From assembly GCF_007741515.1 (NCBI RefSeq), contig NZ_CP036263.1:3521178-3585177 (forward strand): a stretch of 64,000 bases of DNA, in the 5' to 3' direction. This DNA comes from Adhaeretor mobilis (lineage in GTDB: Bacteria > Planctomycetota > Planctomycetia > Pirellulales > Lacipirellulaceae). The notes below the pieces were generated by a model. The model was not told the origin of the DNA and did no database searches. It saw only the letters and a program-made list of their open reading frames with translations. Shown in pieces: positions 45,945 through 55,546 of the stretch. The stretch's first letter is position 1, and each line of letters opens with the position of its first letter. Position numbers and translations under genes: made by a program.

Positions 45945-46913
45945 TTAGGTCAGTTCCGCTAAACGCGCGTATACTATGCGTTGTTGCCACGACTGAAAAC
46001 CGGCGCGCAGGTAAGCGTTCTTCGCGGGCGCGTTTTGTGAGTCTACTGCCAAGACCAGTCGCGCAGCACCGGCTTCTGCTGCTTGCTGAAGCGCATGACG
46101 GATGATCGCACCTGAGTAGCCATGCCCACGGAACTCGGGCACAACCCCCATGTAAACGAGTTCCCACGTTCCGTCAGCAGTTTGGCCTTCTTGTGGGTGA
46201 CCTCCCGTATGATCGGCAAGGATTAGCACCCCGATGGGCTTTTCTTCCTTCTCGACGACATACCACTGCTCGGGCATAAACGTTCCCTGCTCGCGGTAGC
46301 CGGCGATCACGTCGCCTAGGTCACGCACGTTGTTGAGTCGCGGGCAATCTAGCGTTTTCTCGTAGGTATTGGCGATGAGTTCAGCCAATAACTCGGGGTG
46401 ACCGTTGGCGTTTGGCCGGAAGGTGAGGTTCTCTTCCGAACGGTTCGTGACTGGGTCGATAGAGTTAGATTTCTGAGTGGCTGGATCGGCCCACAAATAA
46501 TCGAGATCGGCGAGGTGGCTGATGCCGACTTCAGCAAGAATTGCCTCATCGGCTTGCTCTCCCTCAATCAATAACATCTGCACCAGTTGCAATTCTTGTT
46601 CTGTGGCAAACTGCACAGCCGCAAAGAGGAGTTCCCTAGTATGCGGATGAGCGAAATCAGGCGGCCAGAGGACGCCTGTCTTGCCGGGCAGTTCTTGCAA
46701 CCACACTGCTGCTGGCTTTGCCGCGCTCAAGTGGAGATGAAAAAGCCCGGCGAAGGCCCGATCTCCCTTGGCTTGTTCGCTGCGGAGCGAATCGACCAGC
46801 ACTTGCTGCTGGGAGGGCGGCAACCCGGCATTGAGAATACGAAGCGCCTCGGGGCGCTGCAAGACTGCACAACGAACGACTTGCGGGTCAGAATCTATGG
46901 GGCTGCCAGACAT
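45945..46913 (-). CDS. GNAT-family N-acetyltransferase
   Basis: A 322-residue protein. The C-terminal half is a GNAT domain with the acetyl-CoA-binding motif A 'LVYMGVVPEFRGHGYSGAI' (R/QxxGxG/A type) and the motif B end 'LAVDSQNAPAKNAYLRAGF'. The N-terminal 150 residues are weakly similar in layout and may be a second, degenerate GNAT fold. I start at ATG 46913; an in-frame codon at 46943 adds ten residues. The substrate cannot be read from the sequence. It lies downstream of a gene on the same strand (46969-47874) and could share its transcript. Confidence 0.82.
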   Translation of the reverse strand: MSGSPIDSDPQVVRCAVLQRPEALRILNAGLPPSQQQVLVDSLRSEQAKGDRAFAGLFHLHLSAAKPAAVWLQELPGKTGVLWPPDFAHPHTRELLFAAVQFATEQELQLVQMLLIEGEQADEAILAEVGISHLADLDYLWADPATQKSNSIDPVTNRSEENLTFRPNANGHPELLAELIANTYEKTLDCPRLNNVRDLGDVIAGYREQGTFMPEQWYVVEKEEKPIGVLILADHTGGHPQEGQTADGTWELVYMGVVPEFRGHGYSGAIIRHALQQAAEAGAARLVLAVDSQNAPAKNAYLRAGFQSWQQRIVYARLAELT

Positions 46914-46968
46914 GTCTAGCAACTTACCCCATCCGCTATGCAATCCACTAGGTCAGCTACACTGGCGA

Positions 46969-47874
46969 TCACCATAATTGATTGCGGCTGTCAAGATTGT
47001 CAGCTTGATCCTTTGGTATGCGGCTGCGAGGGAAGAAAGCTTTCCAACCGTCGCGCTGTTTTTCTGCCTTTTCCTTGGACGAAAGGTTCTGTGAGGCCCC
47101 CTGTTTTGCCTCTGCAGCCTTTCTCTCAGCGGCTGCCTTCGCTTCCGCTGCTCGAATGTCTGCATCGTTCACTTTGGGCAAAGGAGGCAATGCTCGTACA
47201 AGCGGCTGGGCGACATCGGGGCGCTGAAGAGTCAACTCCACGTCATAGCTCTGATGCGGCGTGCTTGCCCACAGCACCGGGGCTGGGCGCGTGCGCAACT
47301 CACTGATGATATCGTTTCCATTTTTCAACTGATAAAGCTCCTCACCGGCGATTGCCGTAGGCTGGCGCACAAGCCCGTATCGCTGAGCAACGAGGTTCAC
47401 CAATAGGGAAGTATCTCCAGTACGCCCCCTAAAATTGAGCCGATGCACGTGCCCGTTCGCACCAAACAAATACGTGAGCGATCCGGCAACGTCGTGCAGC
47501 TGCGTTCCTGTAACTAGGGGTACACGAACGCCGAATAGATTCAGCTGAGAAGTGGTCGTACTCTTGCGAGCCCAACGTTGATATACCCACTCCTTGTTCA
47601 CGTCCATTCGCAACACTTCCTCCACAGAAATGGCCGGAATGAGTTCCCGTGCAGTGTCCGTTGGGGAGATCAAGGCCCCGGGACCTTGCTTTGAATCGGA
47701 AAAATTGCGACGTCGGGCGTCAGGTAGCGTGGAAAAATCAGCAGCGCCAACAGAATGTTCCTGGCTGCTGCTTTTCCAGGGCACGGGTAGCCCATCGGTA
47801 CCATTGGTAGCAACGTAGGGAACAGCCACAGAGGCAGCCAATAGCGTAGGCAATGCGAGAGTGCGAACGAGCAT
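46969..47874 (-). CDS. Exported planctomycete protein of unknown function
   Basis: A 301-residue protein with an N-terminal signal or anchor ('MLVRTLALPTLLAASVAVPY') from ATG 47874. The centre has a conserved-looking block ('ISVEEVLRMDVNKEWVYQRW', 'RLNFRGRTGDTSLLVNLVAQ'). The last 60 residues are rich in Ala, Glu and Lys ('RAAEAKAAAERKAAEAKQ') and are predicted to be helical. I do not recognise a functional domain; the type is familiar from planctomycete genomes. It is divergent from the methyltransferase gene at 48108. Confidence 0.65.
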   Translation of the reverse strand: MLVRTLALPTLLAASVAVPYVATNGTDGLPVPWKSSSQEHSVGAADFSTLPDARRRNFSDSKQGPGALISPTDTARELIPAISVEEVLRMDVNKEWVYQRWARKSTTTSQLNLFGVRVPLVTGTQLHDVAGSLTYLFGANGHVHRLNFRGRTGDTSLLVNLVAQRYGLVRQPTAIAGEELYQLKNGNDIISELRTRPAPVLWASTPHQSYDVELTLQRPDVAQPLVRALPPLPKVNDADIRAAEAKAAAERKAAEAKQGASQNLSSKEKAEKQRDGWKAFFPRSRIPKDQADNLDSRNQLW

Positions 47875-48107
47875 GAAGCCGATCTTTATGGAGAGGGTGA
47901 CTTTTGGGGCAAAGTAGTATGCGGGCAACGTAGAGGGCAGGGCGTTCTGGTATCCTTAATTTCGACACAACAGGGCCACGACTCCGCTGTAAGCCTCTGT
48001 GCCGCTTGAGACTCTGTGACACGAACCAACGGGAACTTTGTGCAGTCTCGTTCATTCCTCGCAACCCTCCCACTGAACCCCGCAGTACCGATACAGGCCG
48101 ACCGTAA

Positions 48108-49316
48108 ATGAGCGAGTTAAACGAACTTGACGATTACTCGTGGCTTACCGGCTACGAGGCAGAGAGGCTGCTGACAGACTTTGCCGGTGATACCCGACCT
48201 CTTCACAATCGCATCACGGCCCTGCGAAAAGTACTATCCCCCGAGCGAGCGAGACTAGTTAGCGAGCAAATCGACCTGCGAGAACGAGCCCAAATGAAGT
48301 TTGGCGAGTTTGCCAACAGGATGTTCTTCACCTCGGTTCAACTACAGCAAGCGACGGATCTGTGGGTGGCCCGCTACAAAGCGCAGAGATTCGACACGAC
48401 CCCCAGCACGAACTCAATGGCAGACTACTGTTGCGGCATCGGAGGAGACCTAGTGGCCTTCGCCCAGCGCGGTTCCACGGTTGGTTGGGAGCGCGACCCG
48501 GGCGTGGCCCTACTCGCAGAGGCGAACCTTCGCGTCTTTGGAAAGGACTCAGAATCAACCATCAAGATTGGCGACGTCGAGCAAGTTGATTCGCCCAGCG
48601 GAGCTTGGCACGTTGATCCGGATCGACGCCAGAACGAGCGTCGCTCCGTCCAGGTCGAATTCCACGCGCCAAGTCGTGTGACGCTAGATCGCTGGATAGA
48701 CGCGTACCCGAGTGGAGCAGTGAAACTCGCACCGGCTGCATCTCCTCCCTTAGAGTGGCAAGAGAAAAGTGAGCAAGAATGGATCAGCCGCGGGCGAGAG
48801 TGCAAGCAACTCCTGCTGTGGTTCGGATCGCTGAGTAAGCATCCTGGAAAACGGCGAGCGACACGCATTCAGAAAGGTGCAAAGGGGGAATTCGACGTGT
48901 CGACTTTCGCCGGGAATCCCGAGCTCGCCAATTCGGCTGTGGAGCAGCCGGCTCGCTTTGTCTTTGATCCCGATCCCGCGTTGATTGCTGCCGACTTGAC
49001 CGGCGCCTGGGCAAATCGGCTGATTCTGGCAACGCTCGGTCCTGGTGCCGTCTATTTGACGGGCGACACGTTGCCAGAAACTGAGCTACTCACTCCTTTC
49101 GAGGTGTTAGAAGTCTTCCCTTTGAAGCCGAAAGCGATTCGTGAGCACTTGAAACAGCACAAAGTCGGACGCGTAGAGATCAAAGTACGCGGGGTCGATG
49201 TGCGACCCGAAACGTTCCGGCAGTCGCTCGCATTGAAGGGCAATGGGCAGCGGACACTCATTCTTACAAGAATCGGACCTCGCGAGGTAGCAATCGTCGC
49301 AACGCGCATTGAGTGA
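48108..49316 (+). CDS. Class I SAM methyltransferase with C-terminal THUMP-like domain
   Basis: A 402-residue protein. SAM-binding motif I reads 'MADYCCGIGGDLVAFAQRG', followed by an acidic motif II ('VGWERDPGV') and 'WHVDPDRRQ', where a methyltransferase acidic loop is expected. The C-terminal 80 residues ('LEVFPLKPKAIREHLKQHKV', 'VEIKVRGVDVRPE') match the THUMP-like domain attached to such methyltransferases, which suggests an RNA or translation substrate. Starts at ATG 48108. The first gene of a forward run, but 95 bases separate it from the next gene, so common transcription is uncertain. Confidence 0.85.
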   Translation: MSELNELDDYSWLTGYEAERLLTDFAGDTRPLHNRITALRKVLSPERARLVSEQIDLRERAQMKFGEFANRMFFTSVQLQQATDLWVARYKAQRFDTTPSTNSMADYCCGIGGDLVAFAQRGSTVGWERDPGVALLAEANLRVFGKDSESTIKIGDVEQVDSPSGAWHVDPDRRQNERRSVQVEFHAPSRVTLDRWIDAYPSGAVKLAPAASPPLEWQEKSEQEWISRGRECKQLLLWFGSLSKHPGKRRATRIQKGAKGEFDVSTFAGNPELANSAVEQPARFVFDPDPALIAADLTGAWANRLILATLGPGAVYLTGDTLPETELLTPFEVLEVFPLKPKAIREHLKQHKVGRVEIKVRGVDVRPETFRQSLALKGNGQRTLILTRIGPREVAIVATRIE

Positions 49317-49411
49317 GGTTCGCGAAGCAAGATCCCCCACTAACCAAATTGCAAGAGGGCAGTTAGAATGGGGCTTCCGCACCAGTCGACGAATACCGTT
49401 GAGAGAAACCC

Positions 49412-50296
49412 ATGAAACTCGCCTTTAGTTCCAACGCCTACATGAACTTCTCCATTGAGGAGACCATCCGGCGTGTTGCGGAGATTGGGTACCGCGGTAT
49501 TGAGCTGTTGGCCGACGTGCCACATGCTTGGCCGGCCGGTCTCTTGCCAGAACGCAAAGAGTCCATCCGCAAGGCCTTGGACGATGCGGGGCTTACCATC
49601 TCGAACATCAACGCCTTCATGATGAATGCCGTGGCCGATCCCAGACAGCCGTACTGGCACCCAGGCTGGACTGATCCCGATCCGCATTATCGAGCGATCC
49701 GCCGCGAGCATACCAAGCGGGCTTTGCATCTGGCAGCCGAACTGGGCGCCCCGCACATCACAACCGAGCCTGGCGGTGAACTTCAGCCGGGACAGTCTCG
49801 CGAGCAAGCCTCGGATATCTTCTATGAAGAATTGATGCCTTGCCTGGAAGTCGCCGAGCAACTTGGGATCGGACTACTGATTGAACCTGAGCCCGACCTG
49901 TTGATTGAGAAGTTCGGTGAGTACCTCGAGTTTGTCGATCGCCTGGACTCCTCTCGCGTGGGTCTGAATTTTGATGTCGGACATGCTTACTGCGTAAACG
50001 AAGACCCGCAGGATTGGGTTGCGAAGATGGCTGAACATACCGTCCACTACCATTTAGAAGATATCGCGGACACGCGGGTGCATGCTCACCTCGTCCCTGG
50101 AGAGGGAGCAATTGATTTCGCAGCTACACTCTCTGCCATTCAGACGACAGGCTACCAGGGCTGGTTAACGGTCGAACTGTACCCCTATGTGGACGAGCCG
50201 GATAAAGCCGCACGCGAGGCACGCGACTTTCTGCAAGAGAAGCTTCAACAAATTGGGCCTGAGAAAACAGCCGACGGGGAAACCGCCAGCGAATGA
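49412..50296 (+). CDS. TIM-barrel sugar-phosphate-isomerase/epimerase-like protein (Ebo-like cluster)
   Basis: A 294-residue AP-endonuclease-2/xylose-isomerase-like TIM barrel. The strands begin 'MKLAFSSNAYMNFSIEETI', and metal-ligand positions are in 'GIGLLIEPEPDLLI' (Glu), 'VGLNFDVGHAYC' (Asp, His), 'VHYHLEDIAD' and 'WLTVELYPY' (Glu). The stop overlaps the start of the prenyltransferase gene (ATGA). A second barrel protein with the same signature lies two genes downstream. In Ebo clusters one such protein (EboE) works with a UbiA prenyltransferase; this would be an additional barrel. Reaction unknown. Confidence 0.82.
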   Translation: MKLAFSSNAYMNFSIEETIRRVAEIGYRGIELLADVPHAWPAGLLPERKESIRKALDDAGLTISNINAFMMNAVADPRQPYWHPGWTDPDPHYRAIRREHTKRALHLAAELGAPHITTEPGGELQPGQSREQASDIFYEELMPCLEVAEQLGIGLLIEPEPDLLIEKFGEYLEFVDRLDSSRVGLNFDVGHAYCVNEDPQDWVAKMAEHTVHYHLEDIADTRVHAHLVPGEGAIDFAATLSAIQTTGYQGWLTVELYPYVDEPDKAAREARDFLQEKLQQIGPEKTADGETASE

Positions 50297-51207
50297 GTGA
50301 GCCCTCCAGCCAATTTGCGGCCTGGCGTCAGTTGTTTCGCATCGCGAATGTATTTACCGCTGTATCGAACGTATTGGCTGGGGCGATGCTTTCCGATGGC
50401 GATTGGCTGCCGGCGGCTCCCTTGTTATTGCTTATTGGTTCGTCCGCTTTGCTCTACACGGCGGGGATGGTGCTGAACGATGTGTTCGATTCGGACCTGG
50501 ATGCAGAGGAAAGGCCCGAGCGGCCGATTCCTTCCGGCCGGATTGATCGACAACTGGCGGCATTTGTCGGCTGGGCACTGCTTGCCGGCGGGATCTTGTG
50601 TTCCGCATGGGCCAGCTATGAACTGGGAAGCATCGCAGCGGTGACAATCGCAGCGAGCCTCGCCGTGACGATCGTCATGTACAACGGTGGGCTGAAAGCC
50701 ATTTGGGCGGGACCTTTGGCAATGGGTTGGTGTCGAGCCTTGAATGTGCTGCTAGGTGCAAGCCTCGCCGGGAACGAGATATCTGCCGCCGCATGGCTGT
50801 TCGCGGGAGCAATTGGCGTTTACACGATTGGTCTCACGGTGCTTGCTCGCAATGAAGTTGGAGACACTGAGAGATTGCAAGTTCGCACATCGGGACTACT
50901 GTTGCTAGCAGCCTTCGTGTTGCTGTTTCTAGTGTCATTTTTGAGGAGTCCCGGTGATCACGATATCGGCTGGTATTGGATCCTTGCTTGGGGATCGGTA
51001 CTCGAATTGGCCGGGATAGCGTACTTTGCCGCCGTTAGATCCGACACACCGCAAGGCGTGCAACTTGGAGTGAAAAGGCTTATCCTGTTATTCATCGTGA
51101 TCGATGCGCTCATTTGCCTACTAGCCGGAGGATGGGCGCCGGCGGGAATCGTGCTCCTGCTGTTAGTGCCCACGTTGCTACTCTCAAGAACTCATGCGAT
51201 GACCTAG
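50293..51207 (+). CDS. eboC: UbiA-family prenyltransferase (EboC-like)
   Basis: A 304-residue membrane protein with about eight hydrophobic helices. The first Asp-rich motif is 'NDVFDSDLDAEERPERPIPS', the polyprenyl-diphosphate/Mg site of UbiA enzymes; the second, around 'LARNEVGDTERLQ', is weaker. A UbiA gene between TIM-barrel genes and a nucleotide-pyrophosphatase-like gene is the EboC setting. The gene overlaps its upstream neighbour by four bases. Ebo proteins are linked to moving metabolites such as the scytonemin precursor across the inner membrane in cyanobacteria. In this organism the metabolite is unknown. Confidence 0.8.
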   Translation: MSEPSSQFAAWRQLFRIANVFTAVSNVLAGAMLSDGDWLPAAPLLLLIGSSALLYTAGMVLNDVFDSDLDAEERPERPIPSGRIDRQLAAFVGWALLAGGILCSAWASYELGSIAAVTIAASLAVTIVMYNGGLKAIWAGPLAMGWCRALNVLLGASLAGNEISAAAWLFAGAIGVYTIGLTVLARNEVGDTERLQVRTSGLLLLAAFVLLFLVSFLRSPGDHDIGWYWILAWGSVLELAGIAYFAAVRSDTPQGVQLGVKRLILLFIVIDALICLLAGGWAPAGIVLLLLVPTLLLSRTHAMT

Positions 51208-51227
51208 TTCGCGCTGAAGGCTGACGA

Positions 51228-52070
51228 ATGCTACTTGGCTACAACACCAATGGACTCGCCCACCATAGCCTGCCTGCAGCGATTGAGCTGCTCGCAGGGC
51301 TGGGCTACCGGAGTGTGGCGATCACACTCGATCATGGGTGTTTGAATCCCTATTCACCCTACCATGAGAAAGAGCTTCAAGAGGCTTCCGGACTGCTGAA
51401 GCAGTACGGCCTCAGTAGCGTCATTGAAACGGGGGCACGATTCTTGCTCAACCCGAGTAAGAAGCACCAGCCGACGTTGCTCTCTCCACGTGCCGCAGGA
51501 CGACCACGACGAATTGAATTCTTGCGGCACGCAATCGATACCGCGGCAGCGTTGGGTAGCGATTGTGTCTCGCTGTGGTCGGGCGCACTTCCCAAGGGAG
51601 ACTCGCGCGAGAATGGCATGAGACGACTCGTTGAGAGCCTGAAAGCTGTTCTCGACTATGCCGAGCGTCGCGATGTGACTCTGGGCTTCGAGCCTGAGCC
51701 GGGGATGTTGATCGACACCATGGATGCGTACGGCGAGCTTATTGAAAAAGTGGAATGCCCCCGCTTGCAACTCACGCTCGACATTGGTCATCTGCACTGT
51801 CAGGGAGAAACGCCAATAGCGGAGGTTATCGAGCGCTGGCACGAGCGGCTTGTGAATGTGCATATTGAAGATATGAATGCTGGCACGCACGAGCATCTGA
51901 TGTTCGGCGCAGGAGAAATCGATTTCCCAGATATTGTCGAAGCACTCGAGAGAATCGATTATCAAGGTGGCGTGCATGTGGAGCTGAGTCGCCACAGCCA
52001 TGTCGGGCCTACCGCTGCCATGCAGGCGATCACGTTTCTTAAATCACTCCTAAAGACAAACCCGAAGTAG
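51228..52070 (+). CDS. TIM-barrel protein (EboE-like position)
   Basis: A 280-residue xylose-isomerase-like TIM barrel, starting at ATG 51228, 20 bases after the prenyltransferase. It begins '[20 protein letters not shown]'. Metal-ligand positions appear in '[20 protein letters not shown]' (Glu), '[12 protein letters not shown]' (Asp, His), '[10 protein letters not shown]' (His, Glu) and '[10 protein letters not shown]' (Glu). The two barrels in this cluster share the 'GxEPEPGxLID' pattern and probably arose by duplication. It is between eboC-like and eboF-like genes, the usual place of eboE, although known EboE proteins are longer. Confidence 0.8.
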   Translation: MLLGYNTNGLAHHSLPAAIELLAGLGYRSVAITLDHGCLNPYSPYHEKELQEASGLLKQYGLSSVIETGARFLLNPSKKHQPTLLSPRAAGRPRRIEFLRHAIDTAAALGSDCVSLWSGALPKGDSRENGMRRLVESLKAVLDYAERRDVTLGFEPEPGMLIDTMDAYGELIEKVECPRLQLTLDIGHLHCQGETPIAEVIERWHERLVNVHIEDMNAGTHEHLMFGAGEIDFPDIVEALERIDYQGGVHVELSRHSHVGPTAAMQAITFLKSLLKTNPK

Positions 52071-52108
52071 TTCAACAGAAGTTTACAAAGAGAAGTTGGA
52101 AATCCACT

Positions 52109-53443
52109 GTGTCTGAATATGTCGTCTTACTGTCTGTGCCCGGTTTACGAGATCAGGATCTTGCTCACATGCCGCTGCTTAGCAAGCTGGTCGATGGCGG
52201 AGACCGTGCAACACTAGCGGCCAGTCTTCCGGCGGTTACTTGTCCCGTGCAAGCGAACATGACCACCGGCACCCCACCCAGCGAGCACGGCGTAGTCGCC
52301 AATGGATTCTACTGGCGCGAATCAGACTCGCCTAAGCGTGGCACCGTTGAGATGTGGACCGCTGCGAACGACTGTATCGAGAGGCCCCAGCTCTGGGACG
52401 TACTTCATGAGCAGGACTCCCAATTGACCTCGGCCGTCTGGTTCCCGTTGCACAGCAAACAGTGCGGCGCAGACTACGTTTGCACGCCCGCACCAATTCA
52501 CAATCCCGATGGCAGTGAGTCGCTCTGGTGCTATACGAAGCCGGAGGCACTTTATGGCGAGCTGCGCGACGAGTTTGGGCATTTCCCGCTACACCACTTT
52601 TGGGGACCGACTGCGGGAATTGCCTCGACCGCTTGGATCGTATCTTCGGCCATCCATGCTGCTAAGCAATACAAACCGAACTTGTTTTACGTCTACGTGC
52701 CCCATCTCGACTACGCCGCACAAAAGCACGGCCCTGACAGCGAGCAAGCGATCGCCGCGTTAGGCGAACTTGATAACGAGATCGGCCGCCTCGTTGAGGG
52801 CTTCGCAGATGCTTATTCACACGAGAACCCACTGTGGCTAGTGGCCAGCGAGTACGTCATCACACCAGTAAATAACGTGAGCTATCCCAATCGTGCACTA
52901 CGCGAAGCAGGGCTACTAAAGGTATGTGATTCTGAGCATGGCGGCGTGATCGACTATGCCGCCAGTGATGCCTGGGCGCTGGTCGATCATCAGTTTTCCC
53001 ACGTGTTCTTGAGCGAGTCAGCTGACCAAGATCACATAGCGGAACTACTTCGCAGTCTATCTGGCGTCGCGGATGTATTCGCGCCTGCAGAACGTGCTGA
53101 ATATGATCTGAACCACCAGCGAAGTGGCGATCTTGTCGTGGTGAGCCACCCCGACAGTTGGCAGGCATACTACTGGTGGGACGATGACGAGAAGGCGCCA
53201 ACTTTTGCCCGGACAGTCGACATCCATCGCAAGCCGGGCTACGACCCGGTGGAGTTGTTCTTTGACGCGGAGAAAAAGTGTATTCCGCTAGATGCCACAT
53301 TGGTGAAGGGCTCCCATGGCGCACCGGCCATGGAGGATGCTCAGCGGGGCGTGTTGCTATGCAGTCAAAAGGGGGTGTTTGTGGAGCGCCCGTTGGCCGA
53401 TATCGACGTAGCGGATATCGTGCTGCGTCAATTTGGCATTTGA
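52109..53443 (+). CDS. Nucleotide-pyrophosphatase/phosphodiesterase-like protein (EboF-like)
   Basis: A 444-residue alkaline-phosphatase-superfamily enzyme. The nucleophile Thr is in '[20 protein letters not shown]', and '[14 protein letters not shown]' follows as in nucleotide pyrophosphatases. Metal ligands appear in '[17 protein letters not shown]' (Asp, His) and '[12 protein letters not shown]' (His). No signal peptide is seen. GTG 52109 is the start. In Ebo clusters this is the EboF position. It could hydrolyse a phosphodiester or phosphate of the prenylated or sugar intermediate. It is the last forward gene of the cluster and converges with the next gene. Confidence 0.82.
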   Translation: MSEYVVLLSVPGLRDQDLAHMPLLSKLVDGGDRATLAASLPAVTCPVQANMTTGTPPSEHGVVANGFYWRESDSPKRGTVEMWTAANDCIERPQLWDVLHEQDSQLTSAVWFPLHSKQCGADYVCTPAPIHNPDGSESLWCYTKPEALYGELRDEFGHFPLHHFWGPTAGIASTAWIVSSAIHAAKQYKPNLFYVYVPHLDYAAQKHGPDSEQAIAALGELDNEIGRLVEGFADAYSHENPLWLVASEYVITPVNNVSYPNRALREAGLLKVCDSEHGGVIDYAASDAWALVDHQFSHVFLSESADQDHIAELLRSLSGVADVFAPAERAEYDLNHQRSGDLVVVSHPDSWQAYYWWDDDEKAPTFARTVDIHRKPGYDPVELFFDAEKKCIPLDATLVKGSHGAPAMEDAQRGVLLCSQKGVFVERPLADIDVADIVLRQFGI

Positions 53444-53460
53444 CTGGCACGCCCCTACAC

Positions 53461-54057
53461 TCAAGCCGCACTTCGATAAGCTTCCTCGCTTGTATCGCTA
53501 GTTGCCATTGGTAGATCGCTAAAGAACGTCTTGCCCTGCAATGCGGCGAGCTCAATCCGTACGCGTGGCTTGTCAGTCAAGGCTTTCATTGCTGATTCTT
53601 GCCTGCCTTGAAATCCACCGTCGAAATCCCCGCGGATTTTTAGGGAAAGCGTGAGTTGCATTCCAGCGGTCGTCAATGGCGAGAGATTGAGCGGCAACTG
53701 CAACGAAGTCTCAGGATCTTGCCATGTACGTACGAAACACTCTTGCCAATGATCGTCCGCCAATTGCAGCCACGCACGGACTTTCAGCAACGCATTCGGC
53801 AATGAACTGTTGTTGACTGTCGCAACGGCAACTCCATATTTTGCTACGACCTCGCCTTCACCGGGGCGGCAGCGTTGATAAGCCTCGGGGTCCTCCTGTG
53901 GCAAAGGAACATTCCCCCAGTGCTCGCCCACGAGATGAACTTGCAACTGGGCACGCTCTCGATTGGAACGTACGAGCCAAAAGTAGGCTGTCGAACTGAG
54001 TGCCAGGAGGGAACCGCCTAGGCTAAGCGCTTCTTTGGTCGATTCGATGTCAAACAT
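53461..54057 (-). CDS. Membrane-anchored protein of unknown function
   Basis: A 198-residue protein with one N-terminal membrane segment ('LGGSLLALSSTAYFWLV', about residues 13-29) and a beta-rich outer domain with a conserved-looking 'VATVNNSSLPNALLKVRAWL' block. I recognise no family. It is 17 bases from the converging nucleotide-pyrophosphatase-like gene and 100 bases downstream of the TatD gene on the same strand, so it may end the eboB-like transcript. Confidence 0.55.
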   Translation of the reverse strand: MFDIESTKEALSLGGSLLALSSTAYFWLVRSNRERAQLQVHLVGEHWGNVPLPQEDPEAYQRCRPGEGEVVAKYGVAVATVNNSSLPNALLKVRAWLQLADDHWQECFVRTWQDPETSLQLPLNLSPLTTAGMQLTLSLKIRGDFDGGFQGRQESAMKALTDKPRVRIELAALQGKTFFSDLPMATSDTSEEAYRSAA

Positions 54058-54159
54058 TCATTTCCTCGCATGTTTGGATAGCAACAGGCGAATCGTAAGA
54101 GCACCTAGAAGAACCGTCAACGCGGAGCAGGCTCGCAACCGCATTTGCTAGCAGTGGGT

Positions 54160-54972
54160 TTACTCCGGAACTTGGAAGTTGAATCCACGGCTTTGGCTAA
54201 AAAACTCGATCGGGTTGTCGTAGACGACGCGGCGAATGAGCGACTCCGCATGTCCCCGGCGGCGCATTTCCAGGAGGAAGTCAGGCACGGCGGTTGGCTT
54301 CGAGGGGCCCCAGTCGCCGGCTGAATTCACCAGCAGGTGATCAGGCCCGTGCATTTCCACCATATCGGCGGCTCGCTCGGGGGTGCATTTGCTCACTGGA
54401 TAGAGCGTCATGCCGGCCCAGAAACCTGCGTCAAGCACGGGGCGAATCGTGTGTTCTTCCACGTGATCGACCAGCACCCGGTTGCGATTGATTCGCTGGT
54501 CTCCTGTGAGCATATCAAGAATCATGCGCGTACCCTGGTGTTTGTCTTCCAGGTGGGGCGTGTGAATGAGTATCTGCTCGTTGGTCTCCATGGCGAGGTC
54601 GAGGTGCTCTAGAAAAATGGTCGCCTCGTTCCGCGTGTTCTTGTTCAACCCGATCTCGCCGATACCCAGCACCCCTGGGCGATTGAGGAACTCAGGGATC
54701 ATGGCGATGACTTCGCGAGAAAGCTCTACATTCTCGGCTTCTTTGGCGTTGATGCAGAGCCACGTATAGTGCTGGATGCCGTATTGGGCGGCACGGCTAG
54801 GCTCGAAGCTGGTGAGCTGCTCGAAGTAGTCGCGGAAACCATCGACGCTGCCCCGGTCATAACCGGCCCAAAAAGCGGGTTCACTGACGGCCACACAACC
54901 CATCTTTGAGAGGGTTTCGTAGTCGTCGGTCGTGCGAGAGACCATGTGAATGTGTGGATCGAAGTAATACAT
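54160..54972 (-). CDS. TatD-type metal-dependent hydrolase (EboB-like)
   Basis: A 270-residue amidohydrolase-fold protein. The metal sites are 'FDPHIHM' (HxH near residue 9), 'GIGEIGLNK' (Glu), 'ILIHTPHLED' (His), 'VLVDHVEEH' (His) and 'VNSAGDWG' (Asp). These are the TatD-family positions; the family cleaves nucleic acids in some members, but the EboB branch has another, unknown role. ATG 54972 is used. With the prenyltransferase and barrel genes on the opposite strand it makes the Ebo-like cluster more complete; eboA and eboD are not in this window. Confidence 0.85.
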   Translation of the reverse strand: MYYFDPHIHMVSRTTDDYETLSKMGCVAVSEPAFWAGYDRGSVDGFRDYFEQLTSFEPSRAAQYGIQHYTWLCINAKEAENVELSREVIAMIPEFLNRPGVLGIGEIGLNKNTRNEATIFLEHLDLAMETNEQILIHTPHLEDKHQGTRMILDMLTGDQRINRNRVLVDHVEEHTIRPVLDAGFWAGMTLYPVSKCTPERAADMVEMHGPDHLLVNSAGDWGPSKPTAVPDFLLEMRRRGHAESLIRRVVYDNPIEFFSQSRGFNFQVPE

Positions 54973-55022
54973 CAAATTATCTTAAAGGGAGGTTGGGGAA
55001 AGAAGAACCTGTTGTGATACTC

Positions 55023-55265
55023 CTAGAGCTGAAACTCACTCCGCCACTGATCGGAATACTCACGGCTGAAGAGCAACTGGATCTGTTCAGCGCGATTGCC
55101 AGTCTTGCCCAGCAAGTGACCAATAGCCTCGCTCAATAGCTCTCGCTGATGATTTTGCGGCAAGTCACCTTCCGCCCGATCGATTCGATCTAAGCAAGCG
55201 GCAATCTCTAGAACCTTGGCCCGTACGAGTAGAAACTCGCGTTGCAGAACTTCTTGCTTGTTCAT
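55023..55265 (-). CDS. Small helical protein upstream of the TatD gene
   Basis: An 80-residue protein from ATG 55265, with CTGGAG seven to ten bases upstream. The sequence ('MNKQEVLQREFLLVRAKVLE', 'LPQNHQRELLSEAIGHLLG') is helical and acidic, without any named domain. Only 50 bases separate it from the TatD gene, so both are probably on one transcript. The longer frame to 55454 is rejected because the extra part looks non-coding. Confidence 0.6.
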   Translation of the reverse strand: MNKQEVLQREFLLVRAKVLEIAACLDRIDRAEGDLPQNHQRELLSEAIGHLLGKTGNRAEQIQLLFSREYSDQWRSEFQL

Positions 55266-55546
55266 GGAGGTCTCCAGGAAAGCTGTTTCTTGAGTGAGCG
55301 GCCAACGGTTCCCTAGTCCCCGGTGGGAAGCGAGTTTTGGATGATCCCCTGGGAGGGGGTCGAACCGTTCTACCGAATCTATCAATTGTGCCGACTTTGC
55401 TGGCCTGTGCAAACGAGTTCCGCTATCGAGAGCCGGTATGTGGTGATTTTGCAACCTACATTTGAGCTAGGAATTGCATCGAATTAGCCCAACTGGGGCT
55501 TCGTGGGCAGTCCGACAGTCCAGTCCAGCAGTCCAGTTTAAGAGAA

